64,000 nucleotides of DNA, taken from NCBI GenBank assembly GCA_963664595.2, contig CAXXOK010000004.1:181105-245104 (forward strand), read 5' to 3'. The stretch's first letter is position 1. Each line of letters begins with the position of its first letter. Below the pieces are notes generated by a model. It did not search any database. It was not told the origin of the DNA and saw only the letters and a list, made by a program, of their open reading frames with translations. Both the position numbers and the translations under genes were made by a program. Shown one piece after another: positions 27,215 through 37,414 of this stretch. This DNA comes from CAXXOK01 sp963664595. GTDB taxonomy: Bacteria; Bacillota; Clostridia; Christensenellales; Aristaeellaceae.

Positions 27215-30200
27215 ACGCACAGATATCAAACGGGTGCTGGTCATCGGTTCCGGACCGATCGTTATCGGGCAGGCCGCGGAGTTTGACTACGCGGGTACAC
27301 AGGCTTGCCTGGCCCTGCGGGAGGAAGGCTACGAGGTGATCCTCGTCAACTCCAACCCCGCCACCATCATGACCGATACGCATATCGCCGACAAGGTATA
27401 CATGGAACCGCTCACGCTGGAATATGTGGCGAAGATCCTGCGCTTTGAGCGGCCGGACGCCATCCTGCCGGGCCTCGGCGGACAGACCGGCCTGAACCTC
27501 GCCATGCGCCTGCACACCAAGGGCGTGCTGGAAGAATGCCAAGTGGAAATCCTCGGCACCAGCTTTGACTCCATCAACAAGGCGGAAGACCGCGACGAGT
27601 TTAAAAAGCTCTGCCAGTCGCTGGGCGAGCCGGTGCTGCCCTCCATCATCGCCACCACGCTGGAGGAAGGCCGTCTGGCGGCCGAGGAGATCGGCTACCC
27701 GGTCATCCTGCGCCCCGCCTTCACGCTGGGCGGCACGGGCGGCGGCTTTGCCGACAACGAGGAAGAGCTGCTTCCGCTGATGAAAAACGCCCTGAAGCTC
27801 TCCCCCGTCAGCCAGGTGCTGGTGGAAAAGAGCATCAAGGGCTATAAGGAAATTGAATACGAGGTCATGCGCGACGCTAATGATACCGCCATTACCGTAT
27901 GTAACATGGAAAACCTGGATCCCGTCGGCGTGCACACGGGCGACTCCATCGTCGTCTGCCCCAGCCAGACGCTGACCAATAAGGAATACCAAATGCTCCG
28001 CGACAGCGCCCTGAAAATCATCCGCGCGCTGAAAATCGAGGGTGGCTGCAACGTGCAGTTTGCGTTGGACCCCGACAGCTTCCAATACTACCTGATTGAG
28101 GTCAATCCCCGCGTCAGCCGCTCCTCGGCGCTTGCCAGCAAGGCCAGCGGCTACCCCATCGCGCGCGTATCGGCCAAGATCGCAGTCGGCCTGCACCTGG
28201 ATGAAATTCCGCTGGCGAACACCCCCGCGAGCTTTGAGCCGGCGCTGGACTTTGTGGTCACCAAGATCGCGCGCTTCCCGTTTGACAAGCTGGAGGGCAG
28301 CTCCAACACGCTTTCCACGCAGATGAAGGCGACGGGCGAGGTCATGGCCATCGGCCGCACCATGGAGGAAAGCCTGTTAAAGGCCGTGCGCTCCTTGGAG
28401 ATCGGCGTCAGCCACCTGCACATGCCGAAGTTCTCCGGTATGGATGAGGACGCGCTGCTTTCCTACATCTACACCGCCACCGACGACCGCATTTTCGCCA
28501 TCGCCCAGCTCATCCGCATGGGCACCACCTTAAGCCGTATCCACGACGAAACGAAGATCGATCTGTTCTTCCTGGAGAAAATCAAGAACATCGTCTACTT
28601 CGAGGCGCAGCTCGTCAACGGCAAGGACGATCCCGATGTACTCCGCGCCGCCAAGCACCTGGGCTTCAGCGACCGCTACATCGCGCAGATGTGGGGGCAG
28701 ACCGAGATGGAAATCTTCCGCTTCCGCAAGCGGGAGAACCTGCTGCCCGTGTATAAGATGATCGATACCTGCGCCAGCGAGTTCGAAAGCTATGTGCCCT
28801 ACTTCTACTCCACCTACGAGGAGGAGAACGAAAGCATTATCTCCGACAAGAAAAAGATCGTGGTGCTGGGCTCCGGCCCCATCCGCATCGGGCAGGGCGT
28901 AGAGTTTGACTATTCCACCGTTCATGCCATCTGGACTATCCAGGCGGCTGGCTACGAGGCCATCATCATCAACAACAACCCCGAGACCGTATCCACCGAT
29001 TACACCACCAGCGACAAGCTGTATTTTGAGCCGCTCACCGTGGAGGACGTGATGAACATCCTCACCCGCGAGCAGCCCGAGGGCGTGATTGTGAGCCTGG
29101 GCGGGCAGACCGCCATCAACCTGGCCGAGCGCCTGCACGCCATGGGCGTTAAGATTATCGGCACGGATGTGGAGGCCATTACCCGCGCTGAAAACCGCGA
29201 CTCGTTTGAGAAGGTGATGCAGGAGCTGGGCATCCCCCAGCCGCAGGGCGAGGCCGTGACCAACATCGACGCGGGCGTGGCCGCCGCCGAACGCATCGGC
29301 TATCCCGTGCTGGTGCGCCCCAGCTATGTGTTGGGCGGACGCGCCATGCAGATCGTCAACGACGAAAAAACCCTGCGCCACTACCTGCGCACCGCCGTAC
29401 TGCTGGATGAGGATCAGCCCGTGCTGGTGGATAAATACATCATCGGCAAGGAGCTGGAAACCGACGCCGTGTGCGACGGCGAGCAGGTGTACATCCCCGG
29501 CATTATGGAGCATGTGGAGCGCACAGGCATCCACTCCGGCGACTCCATCAGCGTATACCCCACCTTCACCATATCTGAGCGTATGAAGCAGACCATCATC
29601 GATTATACGGTGCGGCTGGGCCTTGGCATCGGCATCATGGGGCTTTACAATATCCAGTTCATCGTGGACAAGCAGGAAAACGTATATGTGATCGAGGTCA
29701 ATCCGCGCTCCAGCCGCACCGTGCCCTTCATTTCCAAGGCCACCAGCGTGCCGCTGGCCGATATCGGCACGCGCGTGATGCTGGGCATCAGCCTGCGCGA
29801 GCAGGGCATATCCGATGTGATCGCCCCCGAGAAAAAACGCTGGTACGTCAAGGCCCCCGCGTTCAGCTTTTCCAAGATCCGCGGTATGGACGCGTACCTG
29901 AGCCCCGAAATGAAATCCACCGGCGAGGCCATCGGCTACGACAAATCGCTGACGCGCGCGCTGTTCAAAGCCATGCAAAGCTCCGGCATGAACGTATCCA
30001 ACTACGGCACTATCTTTGTCACCGTCGCCGATGAGGATAAGGAAGAAGCGCTGCCGCTGATCCGGCGGTTTTACAACCTCGGCTTCAATATTGAGGCCAC
30101 CGAGGGCACCGCGGTATTCCTGAAGGCCAACGGCATCCGTACCCGCATCCGCCGTAAGCTGTCCGACGGCAGCGACGAGATCCTGACCTCGCTGCGCAAG

Positions 30201-30389
30201 GGCCACGTAAATTACGTCATCAACACCCGCGGCATGACCATCGGCGATCACGACAGCGACGGCGCGCGTATCCGCCGCTGCGCCGTGGAAAACAACGTGA
30301 CCATTTTCACCTCGCTGGATACCGTGGGCGTGCTGCTGAAAGTGCTGGAAGAGATCACCCTGACCATCTCCACCATCGACGCGGAATAA
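27207..30389 (+). CDS. carB: Carbamoyl-phosphate synthase large subunit
   Basis: A 1060-aa enzyme built from two homologous ATP-grasp halves. The first (residues about 1-400) phosphorylates bicarbonate and the second (about 550-930) phosphorylates carbamate. The repeated signatures are GSGPIVIGQAAEFDYAGTQA and GSGPIRIGQGVEFDYSTVHA, each followed by an NSNPAT/NNNPET loop. The C-terminal MGS-like allosteric domain (about 935-1060), the usual UMP/ornithine site, is present. Length is standard. A long antisense open frame across the gene is a shadow of its GC-rich codon use. Confidence 0.98.
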
Positions 30390-30423
30390 ACGCGCCGCCA
30401 GATATTCTGAAAGGACGCTTTGC

Positions 30424-31155
30424 ATGCCGTATACCATAGCGGAAAACACTTTGCTTGCCAAAAACACCTGGCGGATGCGGCTGCTGGGCGATACGGCCCC
30501 GCTTACCCGCCCCGGCCAGTTTGTGCAGTTCAAGGTGCCGGATTTTTACCTGCGCCGTCCCCTTTCCGTGTGCGATTGGGACGACCGGAGCCTGACCCTG
30601 ATCTATAAGGTTGTCGGCCACGGCACAGAGGCCATGGCGTGTATGCAGCCGGGAGAAACGGCCGATCTGCTTGCGGGGCTTGGCAACGGGTTTACGGTCA
30701 ACGCCTGTACTCCCCTCCTGCTCGGCGGGGGCGTAGGCGTGCCGCCGCTGTACCGGCTGTGCGCCGATTTAATCGCCCAGGGCATGAAGCCCGCCGTGGT
30801 GCTGGGCTTCAACGCAAAGGATGAGATCTTTTACGAGCAGGAGTTTGCGGCGCTCGGCGCGGATGTGACCGTAACCACCGCGGACGGCTCTTACGGCATC
30901 AAAGGCTATGTAACGCACGGCGCGCAAGCCCTGACAAACCCCTATGATTACATTTATACCTGCGGCCCCGTCCCGATGCTCAAGGCCGTGTTCACGCTCT
31001 GCAACGACCGTGGCATCTCCGGCCAGTTCAGCCTGGAGGAGCGTATGGCCTGCGGCTTCGGCGCGTGCATGGGCTGCTCCATCCAAACCCGAAACGGCGC
31101 CAAACGGGTATGCGCGGACGGCCCCGTGTTTGCAAAGGAGGACCTTTTATGGTAG
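30424..31155 (+). CDS. pyrK: Dihydroorotate dehydrogenase electron-transfer subunit
   Basis: The FAD and [2Fe-2S] subunit of class 1B dihydroorotate dehydrogenase, 243 aa, passing electrons from PyrD to NAD. The N-terminal ferredoxin-reductase-like barrel has YLRRPLSVCDWD (flavin binding). GGGVGVPPLYRL marks the NAD fold. The iron-sulfur cysteines are in ACGFGACMGCSIQTR and the later VCADGPVF. It is encoded directly before pyrD with a 7-bp overlap, the usual pairing. Its presence implies NAD is the electron acceptor, consistent with anaerobic life. Confidence 0.95.
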   Translation: MPYTIAENTLLAKNTWRMRLLGDTAPLTRPGQFVQFKVPDFYLRRPLSVCDWDDRSLTLIYKVVGHGTEAMACMQPGETADLLAGLGNGFTVNACTPLLLGGGVGVPPLYRLCADLIAQGMKPAVVLGFNAKDEIFYEQEFAALGADVTVTTADGSYGIKGYVTHGAQALTNPYDYIYTCGPVPMLKAVFTLCNDRGISGQFSLEERMACGFGACMGCSIQTRNGAKRVCADGPVFAKEDLLW

Positions 31156-32063
31156 ATACCGGTGTACTCCTCTCGGGCATCCCGCTTTCCAACCCCGTCA
31201 TCCCCGCCAGCGGCACCTTTGGCTACGGGCAGGAGTTCCGTTCGTATTACGATATCAATTGCCTGGGCACCTTCTCCTTCAAGGGAACCACGCTGGAACC
31301 GCGTTTCGGCAATCCCACCCCGCGTATTGCGGAAAGCGCCTGCGGCATGCTCAACGCCGTGGGGCTCCAAAACCCCGGCGTGCAGCATGTGATCGACCAT
31401 GAATTGCCCAATTTAACATCGTTTTTCCACAAGCCCGTGATGGCCAATATCTCGGGCTTTTCCGTGGACGAATATGTGCGGGTCGCCGCCCTGCTGGACG
31501 GGCAGGAGGCCGTGGGCTGGCTGGAAATCAACATTTCCTGCCCCAACGTGCACGGCGGGGGGCTGGCGTTTGGCACCAGCTGCGATAACGCCGCCGCCGT
31601 GACCCGTGCCGTGAAGGCCGTGTGTAAAAAGCCCGTTTACATCAAGCTGAGCCCGAACGTGACCGATATCGTGTCTATCGCCAGGGCCTGCGAGGACGCG
31701 GGCGCGGACGGCCTTTCGCTCATCAACACGCTGCTGGGCATGCGCATCTGCCTGGGCACCCGCAGGCCCCTGCTTGCCAACACCACAGGTGGGCTCTCCG
31801 GCCCGGCCGTGTTCCCCGTTGCGCTGCGGATGGTGTATCAGGTTTCGCAGGCCGTGCGCATCCCGGTGATCGGTATGGGCGGAGTGGAAAGCGCCGAGGA
31901 CGTACTGGAAATGATGCTCGCGGGCGCCACCGCCGTACAGGTGGGCGCGGCCAATCTGGTCAACCCATACGCCTGCAGGGAGATCATCGACGATCTTCCG
32001 CGGGCGATGGAACAATATAAATTTCATTCCCTACAGGAGATTATCGGAGGTGCGTGGAAATGA
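31149..32063 (+). CDS. pyrD: Dihydroorotate dehydrogenase (NAD+) catalytic subunit
   Basis: A 304-aa FMN-dependent TIM barrel that oxidises dihydroorotate to orotate. The class 1B pattern is clear: NPVIPASGTFGYG at the start, EINISCPNVHGGG with the active-site Cys region, and GMGGVESAEDVLEMMLAGA near the phosphate site. The start at 31149 is chosen because AAAGGAGG lies 7 bp before it; a longer in-frame start lies inside pyrK. It overlaps pyrF by 4 bp (ATGA). Confidence 0.96.
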   Translation: MVDTGVLLSGIPLSNPVIPASGTFGYGQEFRSYYDINCLGTFSFKGTTLEPRFGNPTPRIAESACGMLNAVGLQNPGVQHVIDHELPNLTSFFHKPVMANISGFSVDEYVRVAALLDGQEAVGWLEINISCPNVHGGGLAFGTSCDNAAAVTRAVKAVCKKPVYIKLSPNVTDIVSIARACEDAGADGLSLINTLLGMRICLGTRRPLLANTTGGLSGPAVFPVALRMVYQVSQAVRIPVIGMGGVESAEDVLEMMLAGATAVQVGAANLVNPYACREIIDDLPRAMEQYKFHSLQEIIGGAWK

Positions 32064-32764
32064 CCCCAAAAGGTGATGTGATTATCGCGCTGGATTTTCC
32101 CTCGGCAACGGATGTATTCCGGTTTCTGGATAGCTTTCAGGCGGAGAAGCCCTTTGTGAAAATCGGCATGGAGCTATATTATGCCGAAGGCCCGCAGATT
32201 GTGCGGGAGATTAAAGCACGCGGACACAAGATTTTTCTGGATCTGAAGCTGCATGATATCCCCAACACCGTCAAACGCGCCATGAAGGTGCTCTCCGGCC
32301 TGGGTGTGGATATGATCAACCTGCACGCCGCGGGCACCATCCCCATGATGCAGGCGGCGCTGGAAGGGCTCACCCGTGCGGACGGTACCCGCCCGGTGCT
32401 GATCGCCGTAACCCAGCTCACCTCCACCAGCGAAACCCAACTGCACGAGGAAATGCTGATTTCCTCCACCATGCCCCAGACCGTTGCCAAATACGCGCAG
32501 AACGCCAGGGCCGCCGGGCTGGACGGCGTGGTCTGCTCGCCGCTGGAGGCCGCGCTGGTGAAGGAAGCCTGCGGTCCGGATTTCCAGACCGTGACCCCCG
32601 GCATCCGCTTTGCGGACAGCGCCGCCGACGACCAGCAGCGCGTCATGACCCCCGCCAAGGCCAGGCTCGGCGGCAGCGACTACATTGTGGTCGGCCGCCC
32701 CATCACCCAGGCGGACGATCCCGTGGCCGCCTACCGCCGGTGTGTTCAGGATTTTCTGGGATAA
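32060..32764 (+). CDS. pyrF: Orotidine-5'-phosphate decarboxylase
   Basis: Final enzyme of UMP synthesis, 234 aa, a TIM barrel of OMP decarboxylase group I. The catalytic Asp-Lys network is in FLDLKLHDIPNTVKRA, and the phosphate loop is near VVGRPITQADDP. The ATG at 32060 overlaps the pyrD stop (ATGA) and has GGAGG 9 bp upstream. An alternative GTG two codons earlier would be only 3 bp from that site. Confidence 0.96.
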   Translation: MTPKGDVIIALDFPSATDVFRFLDSFQAEKPFVKIGMELYYAEGPQIVREIKARGHKIFLDLKLHDIPNTVKRAMKVLSGLGVDMINLHAAGTIPMMQAALEGLTRADGTRPVLIAVTQLTSTSETQLHEEMLISSTMPQTVAKYAQNARAAGLDGVVCSPLEAALVKEACGPDFQTVTPGIRFADSAADDQQRVMTPAKARLGGSDYIVVGRPITQADDPVAAYRRCVQDFLG

Positions 32765-32779
32765 GGAGAATAATTCAAT

Positions 32780-33421
32780 ATGCAACGTGAAATCGCCAAA
32801 GCGCTTCTTTCCATTCAGGCTGTGTTTCTGCGCCCGCAGGAGCCCTTTACCTGGGCCAGCGGCATCCAAAGCCCCATTTACTGCGACAACCGCCTGACCC
32901 TGTCCTACCCCGAGGTGCGCACACAGATCGAAAACGGCCTGAAGCATATCATCGAAACCGAATATCCCGCCTGTGAGGTGCTTATGGGCACCAGCACCGC
33001 GGGTATCCCCCACGCAGCCATCACCGCCCAGCTGATGGGCCTGCCCATGGGCTATGTGCGCTCGGACGCGAAAACCCACGGCCGCAACAACCAGATTGAA
33101 GGCAAGCTGGAAAAGGGCCAGAAGGTGGTCGTGGTAGAGGATCTGATCTCCACCGGCGGCAGCGTGATCGAGGTGGTGGAGGTGCTTCGCGCGGCGGGCG
33201 CGGAGGTGCTGGGCATCGCCAGCATTTTCACCTACGGCATGCAAAAGGGCATCGACCGCCTGGCCGCCGCCCAGGTGCGCAACGTGAGCCTGTCCAACCT
33301 GGATGTGCTGGTGGATGTGGCCGCGGAGCTTGGCTACATTCCCCCCAAGCATAAACAGGCGCTGCTTGCCTTCCGCGATAATCCGGCCGATCAGGGCTGG
33401 ATGGCCTCGCTGGCCGAATAA
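32780..33421 (+). CDS. pyrE: Orotate phosphoribosyltransferase
   Basis: Transfers phosphoribose from PRPP to orotate to give OMP; 213 aa. The PRPP-binding motif is VVVVEDLISTGGS (about residues 117-129). The catalytic loop contains RSDAKTHGRNNQIEG with the conserved lysine and histidine, and GIQSPIYCDNR is the orotate-side segment. It begins 15 bp after pyrF with AAGGAGA upstream. Length is typical of the short bacterial form. Confidence 0.96.
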   Translation: MQREIAKALLSIQAVFLRPQEPFTWASGIQSPIYCDNRLTLSYPEVRTQIENGLKHIIETEYPACEVLMGTSTAGIPHAAITAQLMGLPMGYVRSDAKTHGRNNQIEGKLEKGQKVVVVEDLISTGGSVIEVVEVLRAAGAEVLGIASIFTYGMQKGIDRLAAAQVRNVSLSNLDVLVDVAAELGYIPPKHKQALLAFRDNPADQGWMASLAE

Positions 33422-33442
33422 AAGGATGAGAGGTTGATCGCC

Positions 33443-34357
33443 ATGCGACACATGCTGGATATTATCGACTGGAGCCTTGAGGATCTGGATACGCTCATGG
33501 ACACCGCCGACGACATCATCGCCCGACCGGATGATTATGCCGACGCCTGCCGCCGCAAGATTCTCGCCACGCTGTTTTATGAGCCCTCCACACGCACGCG
33601 GCTGAGCTTTGAATCCGCCATGCTGGGGCTGGGCGGCCAGGTGATCGGATTTGCGGACGCCTCCGCCTCCTCCGTATCCAAGGGCGAAAGCGTGGCCGAT
33701 ACGGTGCGCACCGTGGGCTGCTATTCCAACCTTATCGCCATGCGCCACTCCAAGGAGGGCGCGCCTACCGTAGCCGCCGCCTTCTCCCCCGTGCCCATCA
33801 TCAACGCGGGCGACGGCGGCCACCACCACCCCACGCAAACGCTGGCCGATTTGCTCACCATCCGCCGGGAAAAGGGCCGGCTGAACCAGCTGGTCATCGG
33901 CCTGTGCGGCGACCTGCAGTTCGGCCGCACGGTGCACAGCCTGATGAACGCCATGGCGCGCTACAAGTCCATCCGCTTTGTGCTCATCTCCCCGGAGGAG
34001 CTGCGCATCCCCGAATATCTGCGCGAGGGAATGAAATCCATGGGGATTCCGTTTACTGAGGTGGAGAAGCTGGACGATGTGATCGGGACGCTGGATATCC
34101 TCTATATGACCCGTGTGCAGAAGGAGCGCTTCTTCAACGAGGCGGATTATGTGCGCCTGAAAGACAGCTATATCCTTACGCCCGAAAATCTCAAGCCCGC
34201 CCGCAAGGACCTGACCGTGATGCACCCGCTGCCGCGCGTAAACGAAATCAGCGTCGCGGTGGACGCCGATCCCCGCGCCTGCTATTTCAAGCAGGTGCTC
34301 TACGGCCGGTATATGCGCCAGGCGCTGATCCTAAAGCTATTGGAGGCGGCACAATGA
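33443..34357 (+). CDS. pyrB: Aspartate carbamoyltransferase catalytic subunit
   Basis: Condenses carbamoyl phosphate with aspartate; 304 aa. The carbamoyl-phosphate loop FYEPSTRTRLSFESA is at about residues 45-59. The aspartate-binding HPLPRVNEIS and the DGGHHHPTQTLADL segment are present. The ATG at 33443 is preferred over an upstream TTG at 33434 because GAGAGG is directly adjacent to the TTG but 9 bp before the ATG. It overlaps the regulatory subunit by 4 bp, so the allosteric holoenzyme is expected. Confidence 0.96.
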   Translation: MRHMLDIIDWSLEDLDTLMDTADDIIARPDDYADACRRKILATLFYEPSTRTRLSFESAMLGLGGQVIGFADASASSVSKGESVADTVRTVGCYSNLIAMRHSKEGAPTVAAAFSPVPIINAGDGGHHHPTQTLADLLTIRREKGRLNQLVIGLCGDLQFGRTVHSLMNAMARYKSIRFVLISPEELRIPEYLREGMKSMGIPFTEVEKLDDVIGTLDILYMTRVQKERFFNEADYVRLKDSYILTPENLKPARKDLTVMHPLPRVNEISVAVDADPRACYFKQVLYGRYMRQALILKLLEAAQ

Positions 34358-34779
34358 ATATCAATGAAATTCAGGACGGTTATGTGATCGACCATATCCG
34401 CGCGGGCCGCTCCATGCTCATTTACCGTTATCTGGGGCTGGATAAGCTGGATTGCTCGGTCGCCATCATTAAAAACACCAAATCCCAGCGCATGGGGCGT
34501 AAGGACATCATCAAGATCGACGAGCTGATCCCCCTCAATCTGGAGATTATCAGCTATATCGATCCGGGCGCGACCGTGAACACCATTCAGGACGGCAAGC
34601 TGATCAACAAGCAGCGCCTCACCGTACCCCAGCGCGTGCTGGGCGTGCTCAAGTGCAAAAACCCCCGCTGCATCACCCAGACGGAGCAGGAAATCCAGCA
34701 GATTTTCGTGCTGGCCGATACGGACAAAAACCTGTACCGCTGCTATTACTGCGATACCATCCACAAACCCGAGGACTGA
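34354..34779 (+). CDS. pyrI: Aspartate carbamoyltransferase regulatory subunit
   Basis: The 141-aa allosteric subunit that binds nucleotide effectors and docks on PyrB. The N-terminal effector domain contains GRSMLIYRYLGL and NTKSQRMGRKD. The zinc-ribbon ligands are Cys101, Cys106, Cys130 and Cys133. All four are intact, so assembly of the classic ATCase dodecamer is likely. The start codon overlaps the pyrB stop (ATGA). Confidence 0.96.
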   Translation: MNINEIQDGYVIDHIRAGRSMLIYRYLGLDKLDCSVAIIKNTKSQRMGRKDIIKIDELIPLNLEIISYIDPGATVNTIQDGKLINKQRLTVPQRVLGVLKCKNPRCITQTEQEIQQIFVLADTDKNLYRCYYCDTIHKPED

Positions 34780-34795
34780 ACACGGGAGGTTTTCA

Positions 34796-36652
34796 GTGAA
34801 ACCAAGATTTTGGCGTACCGTGCTGACCTGCGCCCTGCTTATGGGGCTGCTGCTGATGCCGCTGCAAGGCCTGTCCACCGTTACGACCGCCGCCTTATCC
34901 GCCATCCCCGCCGCACCGGGCAGCCTGCCCCAAGCGCTGCGCGTGCTGCTGTCGCGCCTTTCACTTGCCACACAGGCGGATCTGGAGCTCAGCGGCACCT
35001 ATACCCTCAACATGGGCGGGATGACAATGCTCTTTCCCCGCGGCAGCGAGATCACCGTTTTGCTGATCGGCGACCAATTGTATGTGGATTATGAGGGCAT
35101 GCGGATCGGCAGCGGCGCATCGCTCACCCTCACCCGCCGCCAGGATAACAGCGGCGGGGAAAACGGACTGCGCTTTGCCAATAACGCCTCGCTGTATGAA
35201 GGCGACCTGGCTTTCACCATCAGCGACGGCATCCTCCGCCCTATCCTCACCATCGACGTGGAGACCTATCTGCTGGGCGTTGTCCCCTACGAAATGAGTG
35301 ATTCGTTCCCGCTGGAAGCGCTCAAGGCGCAAACCGTGGCGGCGCGCACCTATGCCGTGCAGCGGGCGCTGCAAAACGCCGGCCGTGACTTTGATCTGTA
35401 CGATACCACCAATGACCAGGTATACAAAGGCCGCCGCGATGAAAACACCCGCACCGCACAGGCTGTGGCGGCCACGGCGGGCGTATGCGCGTTCTACAAG
35501 GGCAGCCTCGCCGTGTGCTACTATGGGTCCTCCAACGGCGGGCAGACCGAACTGGTGGAAAACCAATGGGGCACGGGAGATGATTCCGGCTATCTGGACA
35601 TGCGGGACGACCCCTATGATCTGGAAAACCCCAAGAGCGTCGTCAAAAGCATAACCCTCCCCAAAACCGCCACCGCCGCGGAGCAGGCCTCCTATGGCCT
35701 GCGCTCGCTGATCGTCGCCACGCTGAAGGACAAGCTGGTTAAAAAGGGGTACGATCCTTCCCCGGAAAGCCTGCGTATTGATACCATCACCGATGTATCG
35801 GTGGATACGCCGGAGTTTGCGTCGCCCTCGCGGCTGTATACCCAGTTCCACATCACGTTCACCTATTCCGCGCGCACACGCACCGAGGCTGTGATCACAC
35901 CCATAACCACCGCCAGCGTTTCCGCCCTGACCGACGAGGTGGAGGTCAGCCTGTTCACAGCCGCCCCGGCGCAGGTCGCCGTATCCCCTACGCCCACTAC
36001 GGCCTCCTTGCCCACCGCCACCCCAGGGCCTGCCGCGACGCCCGCCCCCGTATACGGAGATTTTGAGCCGGTCAAGGGCAGCGTTACGCTCGCGTTCCCC
36101 ATCTTCCCCGATGTGGAAGACGCGCTTTCCCTGAGCATCAACCAGTATGACAACGAGCTGTGGACCGTGGCGGAGGACAACAGCGGCTTCGTGGTGGAAG
36201 CCCGCCGTTTTGGCCACGGCGTGGGTCTGAGCCAGTACGGAGCCGAGTGGATGGCCGATGTCTATCATTACACCTATACCGAAATTCTCGCGTTTTACTA
36301 TCCCGGCGTCACCCTGATGCGAGGCGAGGTAGCACAGGTCGCACTGCCGTCCGTATCCTCCGTTTTCACCCAGCAGGCCGATCCGCCGCCCTCGCCCACA
36401 CCGCGCCCCACGCTGATACCCGTAACCGAAGCCGCCACTAACGGGCAATGGTATGCCACGGTTGCCAACATCGGGGAGGATTCCTGGCTCAACCTGCGCG
36501 CCGAGCCCAACCTCTCCGCCGATATCCTGATACAGCTTTTCAAAAACCAGCGGCTGCTGGTACTGGAGCGTATGCCGCAGGACGGCTGGGTGCACGTGAA
36601 AACCGACGTGGTGGAGGGTTACGTAATGGAAGAGTTTATCCAGGCGGAATAA
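34796..36652 (+). CDS. SpoIID/LytB-domain secreted protein with C-terminal SH3b domain
   Basis: A 618-aa exported protein. It has an N-terminal signal segment (VLTCALLMGLLLMPLQGLS) and a SpoIID/LytB domain at about residues 150-320 with the family block GVVPYEMSDSFPLEALKAQT and the later YYGSSNGGQTE and FGHGVGLSQYGAEWMA. A Pro/Thr-rich linker (SPTPTTASLPTATPGP) splits the domain. The last 70 residues (NLRAEPNLSADIL, GYVMEEF) form a bacterial SH3 domain for wall binding. SpoIID proteins cleave denuded glycan or activate amidases during spore engulfment; LytB-like relatives act in vegetative wall turnover. The start is GTG with GGGAGG 6 bp upstream. It sits 16 bp after pyrI with no visible terminator. 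Confidence 0.88.
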   Translation: MKPRFWRTVLTCALLMGLLLMPLQGLSTVTTAALSAIPAAPGSLPQALRVLLSRLSLATQADLELSGTYTLNMGGMTMLFPRGSEITVLLIGDQLYVDYEGMRIGSGASLTLTRRQDNSGGENGLRFANNASLYEGDLAFTISDGILRPILTIDVETYLLGVVPYEMSDSFPLEALKAQTVAARTYAVQRALQNAGRDFDLYDTTNDQVYKGRRDENTRTAQAVAATAGVCAFYKGSLAVCYYGSSNGGQTELVENQWGTGDDSGYLDMRDDPYDLENPKSVVKSITLPKTATAAEQASYGLRSLIVATLKDKLVKKGYDPSPESLRIDTITDVSVDTPEFASPSRLYTQFHITFTYSARTRTEAVITPITTASVSALTDEVEVSLFTAAPAQVAVSPTPTTASLPTATPGPAATPAPVYGDFEPVKGSVTLAFPIFPDVEDALSLSINQYDNELWTVAEDNSGFVVEARRFGHGVGLSQYGAEWMADVYHYTYTEILAFYYPGVTLMRGEVAQVALPSVSSVFTQQADPPPSPTPRPTLIPVTEAATNGQWYATVANIGEDSWLNLRAEPNLSADILIQLFKNQRLLVLERMPQDGWVHVKTDVVEGYVMEEFIQAE

Positions 36653-36710
36653 GCTCTGCCGGGTTCCCCCGCACCGCCGCCAAAAATACAGATATTTGTG
36701 AGGAAACACC

Positions 36711-37328
36711 ATGCTGCTCATCGGGATTTGCGGCGCCAGCGGAAGCGGAAAAAGCACGCTGGCGCAGGAACTGAAAACTTCCATCGGCAACAGCTGCGTC
36801 ATTATCAATCACGACAGCTATTACCGCAGTTTTTCACACCTCAGCCTTCCGGAGAGGGCGCTGCTCAACTATGATGAGCCGGGGATTTTCGACCACGACC
36901 TGTTTTTGGAGGATATCACCACACTGCTGGCTGGCAAACCCATCACCCGGAAGGCCTACGATTTTGTACGCCATCTGCGCGCCGACCACAACGATGAGTT
37001 AATCGTTCCCACAGATGTGTGCATTGTGGAGGGTATCCATGTCTTTCACGATCCGCGGCTGTGCGAGCTCATGTTCCTGAAGCTCTATATGAGCGTGGAA
37101 ACCGATATCTGCCTGCTGCGCCGCATCGAGCGCGATATTAACGAGCGCGGCCGGTCCATCGATTCCATTTCCGCGCAGTACCTGACCACCGTAAAGCCCA
37201 TGTACAACAAACACATTCGCAACTATGTCGATCTTGCGGACGTGATCGTAGCCAATGGGGGCCGCAACGCCCGCATTGTGGATATCCTCACCGGGTACGT
37301 GCGCGACGCCCTGCAGGGCCAGCGGTAA
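36711..37328 (+). CDS. udk: Uridine kinase
   Basis: Phosphorylates uridine and cytidine in pyrimidine salvage; 205 aa. The Walker A motif GASGSGKST is at residues 8-16. INHDSYYRS, LNYDEPGIFDHDLF and the VEGIHVF strand match the family, as does the ERDINERGRSIDS lid. It lies 58 bp after the SpoIID-like gene in the same direction as the pyr operon, placing salvage next to de novo UMP synthesis. GTGAGGA precedes the ATG. Confidence 0.93.
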   Translation: MLLIGICGASGSGKSTLAQELKTSIGNSCVIINHDSYYRSFSHLSLPERALLNYDEPGIFDHDLFLEDITTLLAGKPITRKAYDFVRHLRADHNDELIVPTDVCIVEGIHVFHDPRLCELMFLKLYMSVETDICLLRRIERDINERGRSIDSISAQYLTTVKPMYNKHIRNYVDLADVIVANGGRNARIVDILTGYVRDALQGQR

Positions 37329-37360
37329 CGGCCCGGTAACTGATACCCTGTTATCCGGTA

Positions 37361-37397
37361 TACGCAAACAGGCGGCTGAATGCCGTCTGTTTGCGTA
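37361..37397. terminator. Long hairpin between convergent udk and punA
   Basis: A 16-bp stem with one G-T pair (37361-37376 with 37382-37397) closing a TGAAT loop. It probably ends both convergent transcripts, although neither side has a strong T-tract. Confidence 0.6.
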
Positions 37398-37414
37398 TTG
37401 CTATATAGTTTCGC

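Noticed and set aside
28530..30533. A 667-codon open frame on the minus strand
   Set aside because: Antisense to carB, whose protein is complete and strongly conserved; the frame is a codon-usage shadow rich in His/Gly/Ala.
34796..36652. Canonical sporulation SpoIID assignment
   Set aside because: The SpoIID/LytB domain is clear, but the SH3b domain, the Pro/Thr linkers and the pyr-operon context do not match the single-domain engulfment protein, so no gene symbol was assigned.
32174..36808. Long minus-strand open frames across pyrF-pyrB and the SpoIID-like gene
   Set aside because: Antisense to clearly recognisable pyr enzymes and the SpoIID-like protein; no family motifs and no initiation signals.
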